The position numbers and the translations under genes were made by a program. This document shows positions 34,101 through 41,028 of a DNA stretch of 64,000 nt, one piece after another (the first letter of the stretch is position 1; every line of letters starts with the position of its first letter). The stretch covers positions 38,495-102,494 of the forward strand of contig NZ_JACJOG010000054.1 of the NCBI RefSeq assembly GCF_014695375.1. The letters are read 5' to 3'. A model generated the notes under the pieces. It saw only the letters and a program-made list of their open reading frames with translations, was not told the origin of the DNA and ran no database searches. Origin of the DNA: Coleofasciculus sp. FACHB-T130. Lineage in GTDB: Bacteria > Cyanobacteriota > Cyanobacteriia > Cyanobacteriales > FACHB-T130.

Positions 34101-36064
34101 GTCTCGACGAACAGGTAAAAATTCGCGGCTTCCGCATAGAGTTGGGAGAAATTGAAGCGGTACTGAGTCAACATCCAGCAGTGCTGCAAAATGTTGTAAT
34201 AACTCGTGAAGATGTACCGGGGGAAAAGCGTTTAGTAGTTTATCTAGCACTAAATGCTGAATACAGCGAACAGAAGCAGATGGAAATGCAATTGCAAGAT
34301 GAGCAGGTTTCGCAATGGCAGATGCTCTACAACGAAAATTATAATCAACCTGCTGCTAGTTCAGATCCAAAATTCAATATTGTCGGTTGGAATAGCAGTT
34401 ATACTAATCAACCGATTCCAGCAGAACAGATGCGTGAATGGGTAGATAACCAAGTTGCGGGAATTCTGGATTTGCAACCAAGTCGAGTGTTAGAAATAGG
34501 GTGTGGAACAGGTTTATTGTTGTTTAGAATTGCGCCTCACTGCAATAAATATTGTGGGACAGACTTTTCCTCGGCTTCACTTAACTACATCCAGGAGCAA
34601 TTGGCACAATTACCTCAAGTAACATTGCTTCAGAAGTTGGCGACTGACTTTGAGGGAGTGGAGTCCGAAGCCTTTGATACGGTGATTCTGAACTCGGTTG
34701 TGCAATATTTTCCCAATATTGATTATCTGGTGCGCGTACTGGAGGGAGCAATAAATGCGATCGCTCCCGGTGGCTTCATCTTCATCGGCGATGTGCGTAG
34801 CCTCCCCCTGCTGCAAGCTTTCCACGCCTCAGTACAGCTTTATCAAGCCGAACCCTCCCTCACCCGCGAACAGTTGCAGCAACGGGTAGAAATGCAAATG
34901 TTCCAAGAAACGGAGTTAGTAATTGATCCAGCTTTCTTCAGTGCATTAAAGCAGCGATTTCCCCAGATTAGCGACGTACAAATTCAACTAATCCGGGGTC
35001 ATCATCACAATGAATTAACGCAGTTTCGTTATAACGCGATTCTGCATATTAGCGCTGAAATAGATTCTGAAAGCACCTACATCAATCCCCCCGAAGTGGC
35101 GGGAAGTAAGAATACTCCGGCTCCCTCCCTGTTGCGGGGAGGGCTGGGGAGGGGTGCCTCGCTAGACTGGCACGAAAATAACTTAACCGTCTCCGTTGTA
35201 CATCAGCTATTAGTTGATAACCAACCAGAACTATTAAGCATTACCAATGTGCCTAATGCGCGGGTAACAGCAGCAGTTAAAACAGCAGAATGGCTCTCAG
35301 GCGCAGCAGAGTTTAAAACTGCGGGACAGATGCGTGAAGTATTGCAAAAGCTCCAAAATTTAGGAGTAGATCCAGAAGATTTTTATAGCCTAGATGTCCC
35401 TTACGACGTTGATATTAGCTGGTCAAATTCCGCTAGTGATGGACGCTACGATGTAGTTTTTGTAAGCAAAGAAATAGACGAAAAAACTACTTTGCCACTC
35501 AGCGCTAAATTGCGATCGCTACAATCTTATGCGAATAATCCCCTGCAAGCAAAAGCAGCTCGTAAGTTAATCCCTCAATTGCAGACTTATCTAGCCCAAA
35601 AGCTACCTGAGTACATGGTGCCATCGGCTTTTGTGGTGCTGGAATCTCTACCGCTGACGCCGAATGGCAAAGTCGATCGCCGTGCTTTACCGGCACCTGA
35701 ACCAGTCAAACTAGAATTGGCAGGAAATTATGTTGCACCTCAAACTCCGGTTGAGGAAGTGTTAGTGAAAATTTTTGCTGAAGTTTTGGGAGTTAAACGG
35801 GTAGGTATTCACGATAATTTCTTTGAATTAGGAGGACATTCATTACTAGCGACTCAGCTTGTTTCTAGAGTGCGCGACGCATTCGCGGTGGAGTTACCTT
35901 TGCGTAGTGTCTTTGAGGCACCGACCATTGCAGAATTATCGAAAGCGATCGCTAGTTTTCAGCAGACCACTACTCAAAGCAAAGCCCCAGCCTTAGTGCC
36001 AATTTCTCGTGAAAATCGTCGCATGAAGCTATCATCTCTCAATAAAGAAAACCAACAACCGTAA
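31157..36064 (+). CDS. Non-ribosomal peptide synthetase, module 2 (TubC docking-C-A-MT-T)
   Basis: 1635 residues from a TTG start (AGAAGAGGT upstream). Residues 1-55 form a TubC-type N-terminal docking domain. A C domain (about 75-520, HHIVSDGWS) follows, then A (about 560-1030: A3 YTSGTTGKPKG, A5 YGPTEN, A7 YKTGDLVRYQPDG). A SAM-methyltransferase is inserted in the A domain tail (VLEIGCGTGLLLFRIAPHC; about 1060-1290). A10 NGKVDRRALP and carrier FFELGGHSLLATQL near 1560 complete it. The pocket reads D-A-W...L-G-N-V-V, matching the Leu signature except one unaligned position, so N-methyl-Leu is predicted. It has three in-frame repeat insertions and lies 5 bp upstream of the GH1 gene. Confidence 0.93.
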   Translation: MKTVEFLSYLRSLDIQVFVDGERLRCNAPEGSLTAELRAEIAERKAEILSFLRTANVTKNATPISLTPISRDRNLSLSFAQQRLWFLDQLVPNNAFYNVPAAVRLVGSLNLAALKEAFNEIVRRHEALRTTFVTVEGQPVQAIASTLTVPLPVIDLRSRSVSEGESRSVSVGEAALKGLGELETEARRITTQEAQRPFDLSKDPFLRVTLLRLDESEYVLLLVLHHIVSDGWSMGVLIRELAALYTAFASCKDDKFSVSTPLPELPIQYADFAHWQREWLQGEVLETQLAYWRQQLDGISILNLPTDRPRPAVQSYRGATQLLQLPKSLSKALEALSQQEGVTLFMTLLAAFQTLLYRYTQQEDIAVGSPIANRNRSEIEGLIGFFVNSLVLRTNFDGNPTFRSLLSRVREVSLGAYAHQDLPFEKLVEELHPERNLNQNPLFQVVFALQNAPMSALELPELTLSPLQFVDTETTRFDLEFHLWEQKENNGLGVDSSEGISGFVVYSTDLFDAATINRMLEHFQILLEGIVANPEQRVAELPILSEAELHQLLVQWNNTKVDYPNDLCVHQLFEAQVEQNKDAIALVFEDKELTYQELNIRSNKLARYLQKLGIGAEILVGLCVERSLDMIIGMLAILKAGGAYLPLDPSYPPERLSFMLKDAQVPVLLTREQYIERLDNQNPKIISLDMDWERISQESEDNPSSNVTAENLAYVIYTSGTTGKPKGVQIKHGGLLNLVFWHQQAFAVSPLDQVTQVAGCAFDACTWEILPYLSAGASIYLTDDEIRRSPEKLRDFLVSKSITISFLPTPLAEKALLLDWSKDIALRVLLTGGDKLHQYPLAEYPFQVVNNYGPTENTVVTTSGIVAVREQENSFNRALKGEQEGITDVAVLGNAIAPTIGRPIANTQVYVLDRYLQPVPIGVAGELHIGGDGLARGYLNRPDLTAEKFISNPFSNQPEARLYKTGDLVRYQPDGNIEFLGRLDEQVKIRGFRIELGEIEAVLSQHPAVLQNVVITREDVPGEKRLVVYLALNAEYSEQKQMEMQLQDEQVSQWQMLYNENYNQPAASSDPKFNIVGWNSSYTNQPIPAEQMREWVDNQVAGILDLQPSRVLEIGCGTGLLLFRIAPHCNKYCGTDFSSASLNYIQEQLAQLPQVTLLQKLATDFEGVESEAFDTVILNSVVQYFPNIDYLVRVLEGAINAIAPGGFIFIGDVRSLPLLQAFHASVQLYQAEPSLTREQLQQRVEMQMFQETELVIDPAFFSALKQRFPQISDVQIQLIRGHHHNELTQFRYNAILHISAEIDSESTYINPPEVAGSKNTPAPSLLRGGLGRGASLDWHENNLTVSVVHQLLVDNQPELLSITNVPNARVTAAVKTAEWLSGAAEFKTAGQMREVLQKLQNLGVDPEDFYSLDVPYDVDISWSNSASDGRYDVVFVSKEIDEKTTLPLSAKLRSLQSYANNPLQAKAARKLIPQLQTYLAQKLPEYMVPSAFVVLESLPLTPNGKVDRRALPAPEPVKLELAGNYVAPQTPVEEVLVKIFAEVLGVKRVGIHDNFFELGGHSLLATQLVSRVRDAFAVELPLRSVFEAPTIAELSKAIASFQQTTTQSKAPALVPISRENRRMKLSSLNKENQQP
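31628..31665. repeat. 24-nt tandem repeat inside NRPS module 2
   Basis: TCGCGAAGCGTCTC occurs at 31628-31641 and 31652-31665, a 24-nt period, equal to eight codons, so the frame is preserved. It encodes SRSVSEGE-SRSVSVGE in the C domain between VIDLR and LETEARR, a segment missing from the other two NRPS genes. Such repeats are a known class of cyanobacterial short repeats. Confidence 0.75.
31908..31935. repeat. 28-nt palindromic repeat inside NRPS module 2
   Basis: GTAAAGACG-N10-CGTCTCTAC, encoding CKDDKFSVST in the loop before PLPELPIQYADF. Same length, arms and location as the element at 26182 in NRPS module 1, but a different centre. Confidence 0.75.
35118..35160. repeat. REP-like repeat inside NRPS module 2
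   Basis: CCCTCCC-TGTTGCG-GGGAGGG hairpin followed by GCTGGGGAGGGGTG, encoding PSLLRGGLGRGAS between the methyltransferase and the downstream A10 part. It matches the C-rich/G-rich intergenic repeats seen near 2815 and 4640. Confidence 0.65.
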
Positions 36065-36069
36065 ACCAG

Positions 36070-37446
36070 ATGAAAGCCAACGACCAATTTCCAGAAAATT
36101 TCATCTGGGGCGCGGCTACCTCCGCCTATCAGATAGAGGGTGCGGCAACAGAAGGCGATCGCAAACCCAGCGTCTGGGATACCTTCAGTGCCACCCCCGG
36201 ACGGGTTGAGAATGGCGATACGGGAGATGTTGCTTGCGACCATTACCATCGCTACGAAACAGACGTAGAACTGATGGCAAAACTGGGCATCAAGCATTAT
36301 CGCTTTAGTATCGCTTGGCCCCGAATTATTCCTGATGGTCGGGGAAACGTGAATGAGAAGGGAATTGATTTCTACAAGCGCCTAGTTGATTGCTTGCACA
36401 AACACGGCATTACTCCCCACGCCACCTTATTTCATTGGGATAGCCCTCAAGCACTAGAGGACTTGTACGGTTCTTGGCGCAGCCGGGAGATGGCTTCAGA
36501 TTTTGCTGACTATGTTACTGCTGTTGTCAATCGGTTAGGCGATCGCATCACCAACTGGATGACCATCAACGAAATCCCCTGCTTCACTGATTTCGCCTAC
36601 GATGTGGATAAAGACCCACCCTTTGCCCCTGGCACTCGCGTCAAAACTCGCAAAGAAGTGTGGCAGACTTCTCACCATGCGCTTCTCGCTCATGGAATGG
36701 GCTGTCAAGCTATCCGTGCTGCCTCGCCCGTTCCTTGTTCTGTAGCACTTGTAGACAATATTTCTGTCACCGTTCCCCTCACCGAATCAGCGGCTGATAT
36801 AACAGCCGCTCAGCAAGCTTTCCATACTTCTTGGCTCAATGGGGGGATTATTTTTCCAGCGCTGACGGGTGCCTACAGTCCAGCAATGCTTGAGAAGTTG
36901 GGCGCTGATGCCCCAGATATTCAGTCGGGCGATTTAGAAATCATTCACCAGCCCCTCAATGCAATTGGTATCAATATTTACACTGGCACTTATGTTCGTG
37001 CGGCGGACAATAAAGACGGTTACGAGTTTCTTGACTTACCCAAAGGCTACCCGCGAATGAATATGCCTTGGCTGCATATCGTTCCTGAGAGTATCTATTG
37101 GGGTATTCACCATATTAGCGACACGCTTGGGCGACAAGATTTGCCCGTGTTCATTACCGAGAATGGTTGCGCTGCCGAAGACGAACTGAACGCGCAAGGC
37201 GAGATAATTGATACAGACCGCATTATGTATTTACGCCACTATTTAAAGGCGGCTCATCGAGCTATTGAGGAAGGTTATCCGCTGAAAGGTTACTTCCTTT
37301 GGAGTTTCATGGATAACTTTGAGTGGCCTTACGGTTATAGTCGTCGCTTCGGGATTACCTATGTCGATTACAAGACGCAACAACGCATTCCCAAGGCAAG
37401 CTTCAATTGGTATGCAGAGTGCATTCGCCAGAACCGGGTAGTTTAG
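36070..37446 (+). CDS. Family 1 glycoside hydrolase (beta-glucosidase type)
   Basis: 458 residues of the GH1 barrel: FIWGAATSAYQIEGA at the N-terminus, YRFSIAWPRIIPDG, nucleophile motif ITENG near residue 365, and WSFMDNFEW. The acid/base motif reads TINEI where GH1 enzymes have (T/N)xNEP, so the catalytic Glu is kept but the Pro is replaced by Ile. Such enzymes release beta-linked glucose or related sugars. The ATG lies 5 bp after the NRPS module 2 stop, so it is probably cotranscribed. Its role there, for example removing a glycosyl group, is speculation. Confidence 0.93.
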   Translation: MKANDQFPENFIWGAATSAYQIEGAATEGDRKPSVWDTFSATPGRVENGDTGDVACDHYHRYETDVELMAKLGIKHYRFSIAWPRIIPDGRGNVNEKGIDFYKRLVDCLHKHGITPHATLFHWDSPQALEDLYGSWRSREMASDFADYVTAVVNRLGDRITNWMTINEIPCFTDFAYDVDKDPPFAPGTRVKTRKEVWQTSHHALLAHGMGCQAIRAASPVPCSVALVDNISVTVPLTESAADITAAQQAFHTSWLNGGIIFPALTGAYSPAMLEKLGADAPDIQSGDLEIIHQPLNAIGINIYTGTYVRAADNKDGYEFLDLPKGYPRMNMPWLHIVPESIYWGIHHISDTLGRQDLPVFITENGCAAEDELNAQGEIIDTDRIMYLRHYLKAAHRAIEEGYPLKGYFLWSFMDNFEWPYGYSRRFGITYVDYKTQQRIPKASFNWYAECIRQNRVV

Positions 37447-37464
37447 GATAATTGCAAGTTGTGG

Positions 37465-37484
37465 AGTGGCGCGATCGCGCCACT
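37465..37484. terminator. Perfect 20-bp palindrome after the GH1 gene
   Basis: AGTGGCGCGATCGCGCCACT is fully palindromic, with the HIP1 core GCGATCGC at its centre, 18 bp after the GH1 stop. A terminator function is possible though no T-tract follows. Confidence 0.45.
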
Positions 37485-37485
37485 A

Positions 37486-37608
37486 TCAAAAGTGGTTGAA
37501 AGCTTGAAAGACAGCAATGCTAAAAGTAAAGTCCTACTTTTAGTCCCAATTCCCCGTGAAAATCATCCCATGAAGCTATCATCGCTGAACAAAGAAAGCA
37601 AAGCTTGA
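37486..37608 (+). pseudogene. Relic of an NRPS C-terminus
   Basis: The frame reads KVVESLKDSNAKSK, then VLLLVPIPRENHPMKLSSLN and KESKA with a stop at 37606. NRPS module 2 ends with ALVPISRENRRMKLSSLNKE. The two tails are clearly homologous at both nucleotide and protein level, yet here the rest of a synthetase is missing. It is a leftover of a duplicated or deleted NRPS module downstream of the GH1 gene. Confidence 0.7.
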
Positions 37609-37884
37609 GTGAGTGATTTCCAACTTTTTAATCTGTGCCCTCACATCTACTCTATGTATGTTTTGTAAAGGCCACCTTAACTTGGTTAACTAATCATTAG
37701 TTTTAATTATAATTTCCTACTGTGCTTTTTAAATAAGTAATTATATTTGGACTTTAGTTTCTCTTGCCGTTTCAAGAGAAACTAATATATCACAAATCAG
37801 AATTTATGTATATAGATTATCCCGAAATAATGCAGTAAATTGCTGTTATACGCAGGTTGGTGAAAACGCCACCAGCTGGACACT

Positions 37885-38295
37885 ATGACGTTTTCACCGT
37901 TTCACCCGCGTTTAGATTCGTTTACACAATTAGGTTCACTTGTGGAAAAATTTGTGGAAAAACCAACTGTGCTATCACACCTTAGCTCGAATGCTGGGGT
38001 AACTCAACTAGCCTTGGACTTGGGGATTGCAGTCAGTTGCCCCAAGCCGCATCGGACGTTTCCCAAGCGGAAGCGCAAAACTGAGGATAATAGTTCTTAC
38101 CCTCACCACGGCTTGTGGACTACAGAGCAAGTCATGGCTTTACTGAAGCTCTGCGATCCAAAACCTTTGTATCTGGCAAAGCAGCAAAACCGACCGCACT
38201 ACCAAGACGGTTGGGCTGTCAGACCAACTGACAAGCGTAATCATTGGGTTTTGTATAGCCAAGCTCTACCTTACCCACAAGCCGACTGTCACTAG
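37885..38295 (+). CDS. Hypothetical protein, 136 aa
   Basis: 136 residues, basic in the middle (PKPHRTFPKRKRKTEDNSSY), with a His/Trp-rich C-terminal part (HHGLWTTEQVMALLKLCDPK). No signal peptide or membrane segment and no recognised family. It follows a 430-bp AT-rich spacer. The ORF could be a nucleic-acid-binding protein, based only on charge. Confidence 0.45.
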   Translation: MTFSPFHPRLDSFTQLGSLVEKFVEKPTVLSHLSSNAGVTQLALDLGIAVSCPKPHRTFPKRKRKTEDNSSYPHHGLWTTEQVMALLKLCDPKPLYLAKQQNRPHYQDGWAVRPTDKRNHWVLYSQALPYPQADCH

Positions 38296-38623
38296 AGTTA
38301 AATAAACAGGGCTAAGCCTAGATCCCCCCTCCCTGCCCCAATGCACAGGGGGGTTAGTGAGCCTTGCTTCATAATTTGAATAGCGCCAAGGTAAATTAAA
38401 TGAGAACTCAATCGATATGAAACTGCATTGCAGGACAATTTATTCGAGCCGAAAACACTCCTAGGGCGCAAATTTTGAGAGATTCGCCAGAAGATTGTTG
38501 CGAGTGTGTACCCTCAGTTCAGATGGGAAGGAAGTATAAAAAGAAGTGACTCAACCTTGAAATGAGCGCGATCGCACTATTGAATGAAACGCAGCTACAT
38601 TAATTCTGGGAAATCAGCAAGCC
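38296..38623. other. Spacer with a C-rich/G-rich hairpin
   Basis: No gene seen. CCCCCCT (38324-38330) and AGGGGGG (38347-38353) form a hairpin downstream of the 136-aa gene, related to the interspersed C/G-rich repeats elsewhere. Confidence 0.4.
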
Positions 38624-39238
38624 ATGACTCAAGCCTTACCCAAACCAATAACCTTTGAAGACTTTCTAGAGTGGAAGCCCGAAACTGGACGCTATGAACT
38701 ACATGATGGGGTGATTATTGAAATGCAGCCAGTGGGAGAACATGAGGAAGTCAAAGGTTTTTTGGCAACAAAACTAACTATAGAGTTTGACCGATTAAAT
38801 CTTCCCTACTTTATACCCAATCAAGCGCTAGTCAAGCCGCCAGAAAAAGAATCAGGTTATTTACCAGATGTGCTGATATTAAATCGGGTTAATCTAGCGG
38901 CGGAACCGTTATGGAAAAAATCTTCAACTGTTACTCAAGGTGCATCAATTCCTTTAGTAATTGAAGTAGTCAGTACCAATTGGCGGGATGATTACCTGCT
39001 CAAAGTTGCGGATTATGAAGAAATTGGTGTTCCGGAATACTGGATTGTTGATTACCTGGGGTTAGGCGGTAGGCGATTTATTGGCAACCCCAAGCAACCT
39101 ACTATTTCGGTTTACTCAATGGTTGAGGGTGAGTACCAAGTGAGTCAGTTTAGGGGTGCTGACCGCATTGAATCGCCAACGTTTCCAGAGTTAAATTTGA
39201 CTGCTGAACAGATTTTTAGAATTGGGGCAACTGAATGA
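38624..39238 (+). CDS. Uma2 family (DUF820) putative nuclease
   Basis: 204 residues with the Uma2 pattern: ITFEDFLEWKPETGRYELHDG, IEMQPVGEHEEVKGFLATKL, YLPDVLIL and IPLVIEVVSTNWRDDYLLKVADYEE. The D...E-x-V core (PDVLIL, IEVVS) and K correspond to the PD-(D/E)xK nuclease-like active site. These genes are highly multiplied in cyanobacteria; their role is unknown. Not obviously part of the NRPS pathway. Confidence 0.9.
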   Translation: MTQALPKPITFEDFLEWKPETGRYELHDGVIIEMQPVGEHEEVKGFLATKLTIEFDRLNLPYFIPNQALVKPPEKESGYLPDVLILNRVNLAAEPLWKKSSTVTQGASIPLVIEVVSTNWRDDYLLKVADYEEIGVPEYWIVDYLGLGGRRFIGNPKQPTISVYSMVEGEYQVSQFRGADRIESPTFPELNLTAEQIFRIGATE

Positions 39239-39669
39239 ATTCGCGTCTATACAAACAAAGGCTGAATGCTGCACAGACTAAAATATGATAAATATTTATC
39301 GAAAATTATCCATCTTTTACCTTTCAAAATTATTATAAATCTTTGTTTTGTCTTTTTAAGCCGGATTGCAATCATTGCTAAGAAAAATCTCCTCAATCCA
39401 TCGGGTTTATTAGTACGAAACCGTACTGAATGCCGATGCCGTTTAGAACTATCCTGAATGAAGATTGGCGATTAGGCTAATCAAGGATTGCACATTGCTG
39501 GTTGCTGTTCTTCAACTAAATGGATTAGAAAACTTTCCGGTCTCTGCGCTTTCAGAGCCTAATTAACCTGAACTCAGGTTATCGTTACAGACTTTTTTTT
39601 GTACGGTCCTGCAATGAGAGTCCTGCAAGAGGTCTAATTACTTATATAAGACTTCTAACACTTTTCCAG
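39239..39669. other. Spacer upstream of the Crp-type regulator
   Basis: The 430-bp region has an AT-rich half with a weak 63-codon frame (39266-39457) that I do not consider a gene. It contains the perfect palindrome described at 39564-39581 and a T8 run at about 39593. Confidence 0.4.
39564..39581. promoter_or_regulatory. 18-bp perfect palindrome upstream of the Crp regulator
   Basis: TAACCTGA-AC-TCAGGTTA, 88 bp before the regulator start. The 19-mer TTAACCTGAACTCAGGTTA is 17/19 identical to 1142-1160 in the IS630 relic, so it may be an insertion-sequence end rather than an operator. Confidence 0.45.
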
Positions 39670-40380
39670 ATGACTACTGAAAACCGACTGCTTAGCGTCC
39701 TACCCCGTGAGGTATACGAGAAGCTTGCTCCCAACTTGAAGCGAGTCTCGCTGGAACAGGGCAAGATACTCCACCATCCTGGTGAAACTATCGAGGATCT
39801 CTATTTCCCCATCGATTGCCTGATCTCGATTACCATCACCATGACTGACGGCTCCACGGTTGAGGCGGGTCTAGTCGGCAACCGTGAAGTGGTCGGCGTC
39901 AATGCCTTCATGGGCGGAAGGGAGACCACGCAGACTGAATACATCGTACAAATGGCGGGCAGTGCGATCAAGGTGGATGCAGGGGTGCTGCTGGAGGAGT
40001 TTGATCGCAATAAGGGGCTGCGTGACGTACTGCTGCGCTACACACAAGCCCTGATTGCCCAGATATCGCAAACCACTGGCTGCAACAGCCTCCATGTTCT
40101 CGATCAACGCTTAGCACGCTGGCTGCTCGAAGCCCAAGACCGCATTGATTCGGATGACCTTAAGCTTACCCAGGAGTTCCTCGGTCACATGCTGGGCGTG
40201 CGCCGCGCTGGTGTCACCCAAGCCGCCCAAAAGCTTCAGGAGAGGGATCTCATTCGGTACAACCGGGGTCGCGTCCAGATCCTGGATCAGGCGGGGCTGG
40301 AAGCGACTGCGTGCGAGTGTTTCCAGGTTCTCAGAGAGGAATACGATCGCTTGCTGGGAGCCAAGGACAGAGATGGCTGA
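39670..40380 (+). CDS. Crp/Fnr-family transcriptional regulator
   Basis: 236 residues: an N-terminal cyclic-nucleotide-binding-like beta-roll (GKILHHPGETIEDLYFPIDC), a dimer helix, and a C-terminal winged HTH (LTQEFLGHMLGVRRAGVTQAAQKLQ). The cAMP-contact Arg/Ser residues of CRP are not obvious, so the ligand is unknown. The region 39.6-41 kb is visibly more GC-rich than the surrounding NRPS genes, hinting at separate origin. It may control the NRPS locus it is embedded in; this is positional inference. Confidence 0.9.
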   Translation: MTTENRLLSVLPREVYEKLAPNLKRVSLEQGKILHHPGETIEDLYFPIDCLISITITMTDGSTVEAGLVGNREVVGVNAFMGGRETTQTEYIVQMAGSAIKVDAGVLLEEFDRNKGLRDVLLRYTQALIAQISQTTGCNSLHVLDQRLARWLLEAQDRIDSDDLKLTQEFLGHMLGVRRAGVTQAAQKLQERDLIRYNRGRVQILDQAGLEATACECFQVLREEYDRLLGAKDRDG

Positions 40381-40541
40381 TCAAAGGGTTCTCACCTTCA
40401 CTCGTGCGGCAGAAAGTGAAGCACTTTCGTTGCTCCTCATCCAATCGCGTACAGGTTGCGTAGAGATTAAGTCAGGCTGGAAGAGGGTCTCTTCTCCTCA
40501 GTCTGCAAGTAACGGTCTAAAGAGGAGCAAAAGGACAACAA

Positions 40542-40940
40542 ATGAACCAGAAAAAAGATAGGCTACCGACAATTCTGATATTTGAACTAGATGACGATAC
40601 ACGCCCGCTCCTGAAATATAACCTTTCCATCTGGGGCTACCACGTGATTGAGGCGCTACAGGAAGAAGACGCGATCGCCCTGGCGCGTGGTGTGCGCGAT
40701 CGCCCTAGTCTGATTTTGATTAACCAGTTCGATATGCCGATAGACGAGGTTATTAACCTGGGACGGCGTATATGTCAGGGGGCGGAACTGCTCAACACTA
40801 CGCCAATTGTCGTCATGGCTGAGCGCTACGGTTCAGATATGGAAGGTAAGGACGTTAAGATAAGCGAAAGCGAGTACGTGACCTACCTGGAAGATGGGGA
40901 ACAGTTGATGAATCTTCTGTACCGTCTTTGCGCGGTATAG
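40542..40940 (+). CDS. Receiver-like domain protein lacking the phosphoacceptor Asp
   Basis: 132 residues with a response-regulator receiver fold: ILIFELDDDTRPLL supplies the acidic pair and NTTPIVVMA the Thr/Ser strand. At the phospho-acceptor position the sequence is LILINQFDMP, with Asn where Asp is expected. The switch Lys also appears absent. Probably a phosphorylation-independent pseudo-receiver. It follows the Crp gene by about 160 bp and may be in the same unit, just before NRPS module 3. Confidence 0.75.
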   Translation: MNQKKDRLPTILIFELDDDTRPLLKYNLSIWGYHVIEALQEEDAIALARGVRDRPSLILINQFDMPIDEVINLGRRICQGAELLNTTPIVVMAERYGSDMEGKDVKISESEYVTYLEDGEQLMNLLYRLCAV

Positions 40941-41028
40941 ACGCAGCCTAATCAGCCTCCGTGAAGACCAGAAAGCGGGGAAATGGGCAACATAATCGAA
41001 CAACTATGCCCAGTGGTACAATCTGCGG

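Noticed and set aside
39266..39457. 63-codon ORF between Uma2 and Crp genes
   Set aside because: AT-rich, without a ribosome site or protein-like composition.
40145..40561. 138-codon ORF overlapping the Crp gene and the receiver gene
   Set aside because: It is mostly antisense-like composition in a shifted frame of the Crp gene. The segment 40373-40561 starts with ATGGCTGA overlapping the Crp stop, which looks like coupling, but the encoded 62 residues resemble no family and end in a low-complexity tail.
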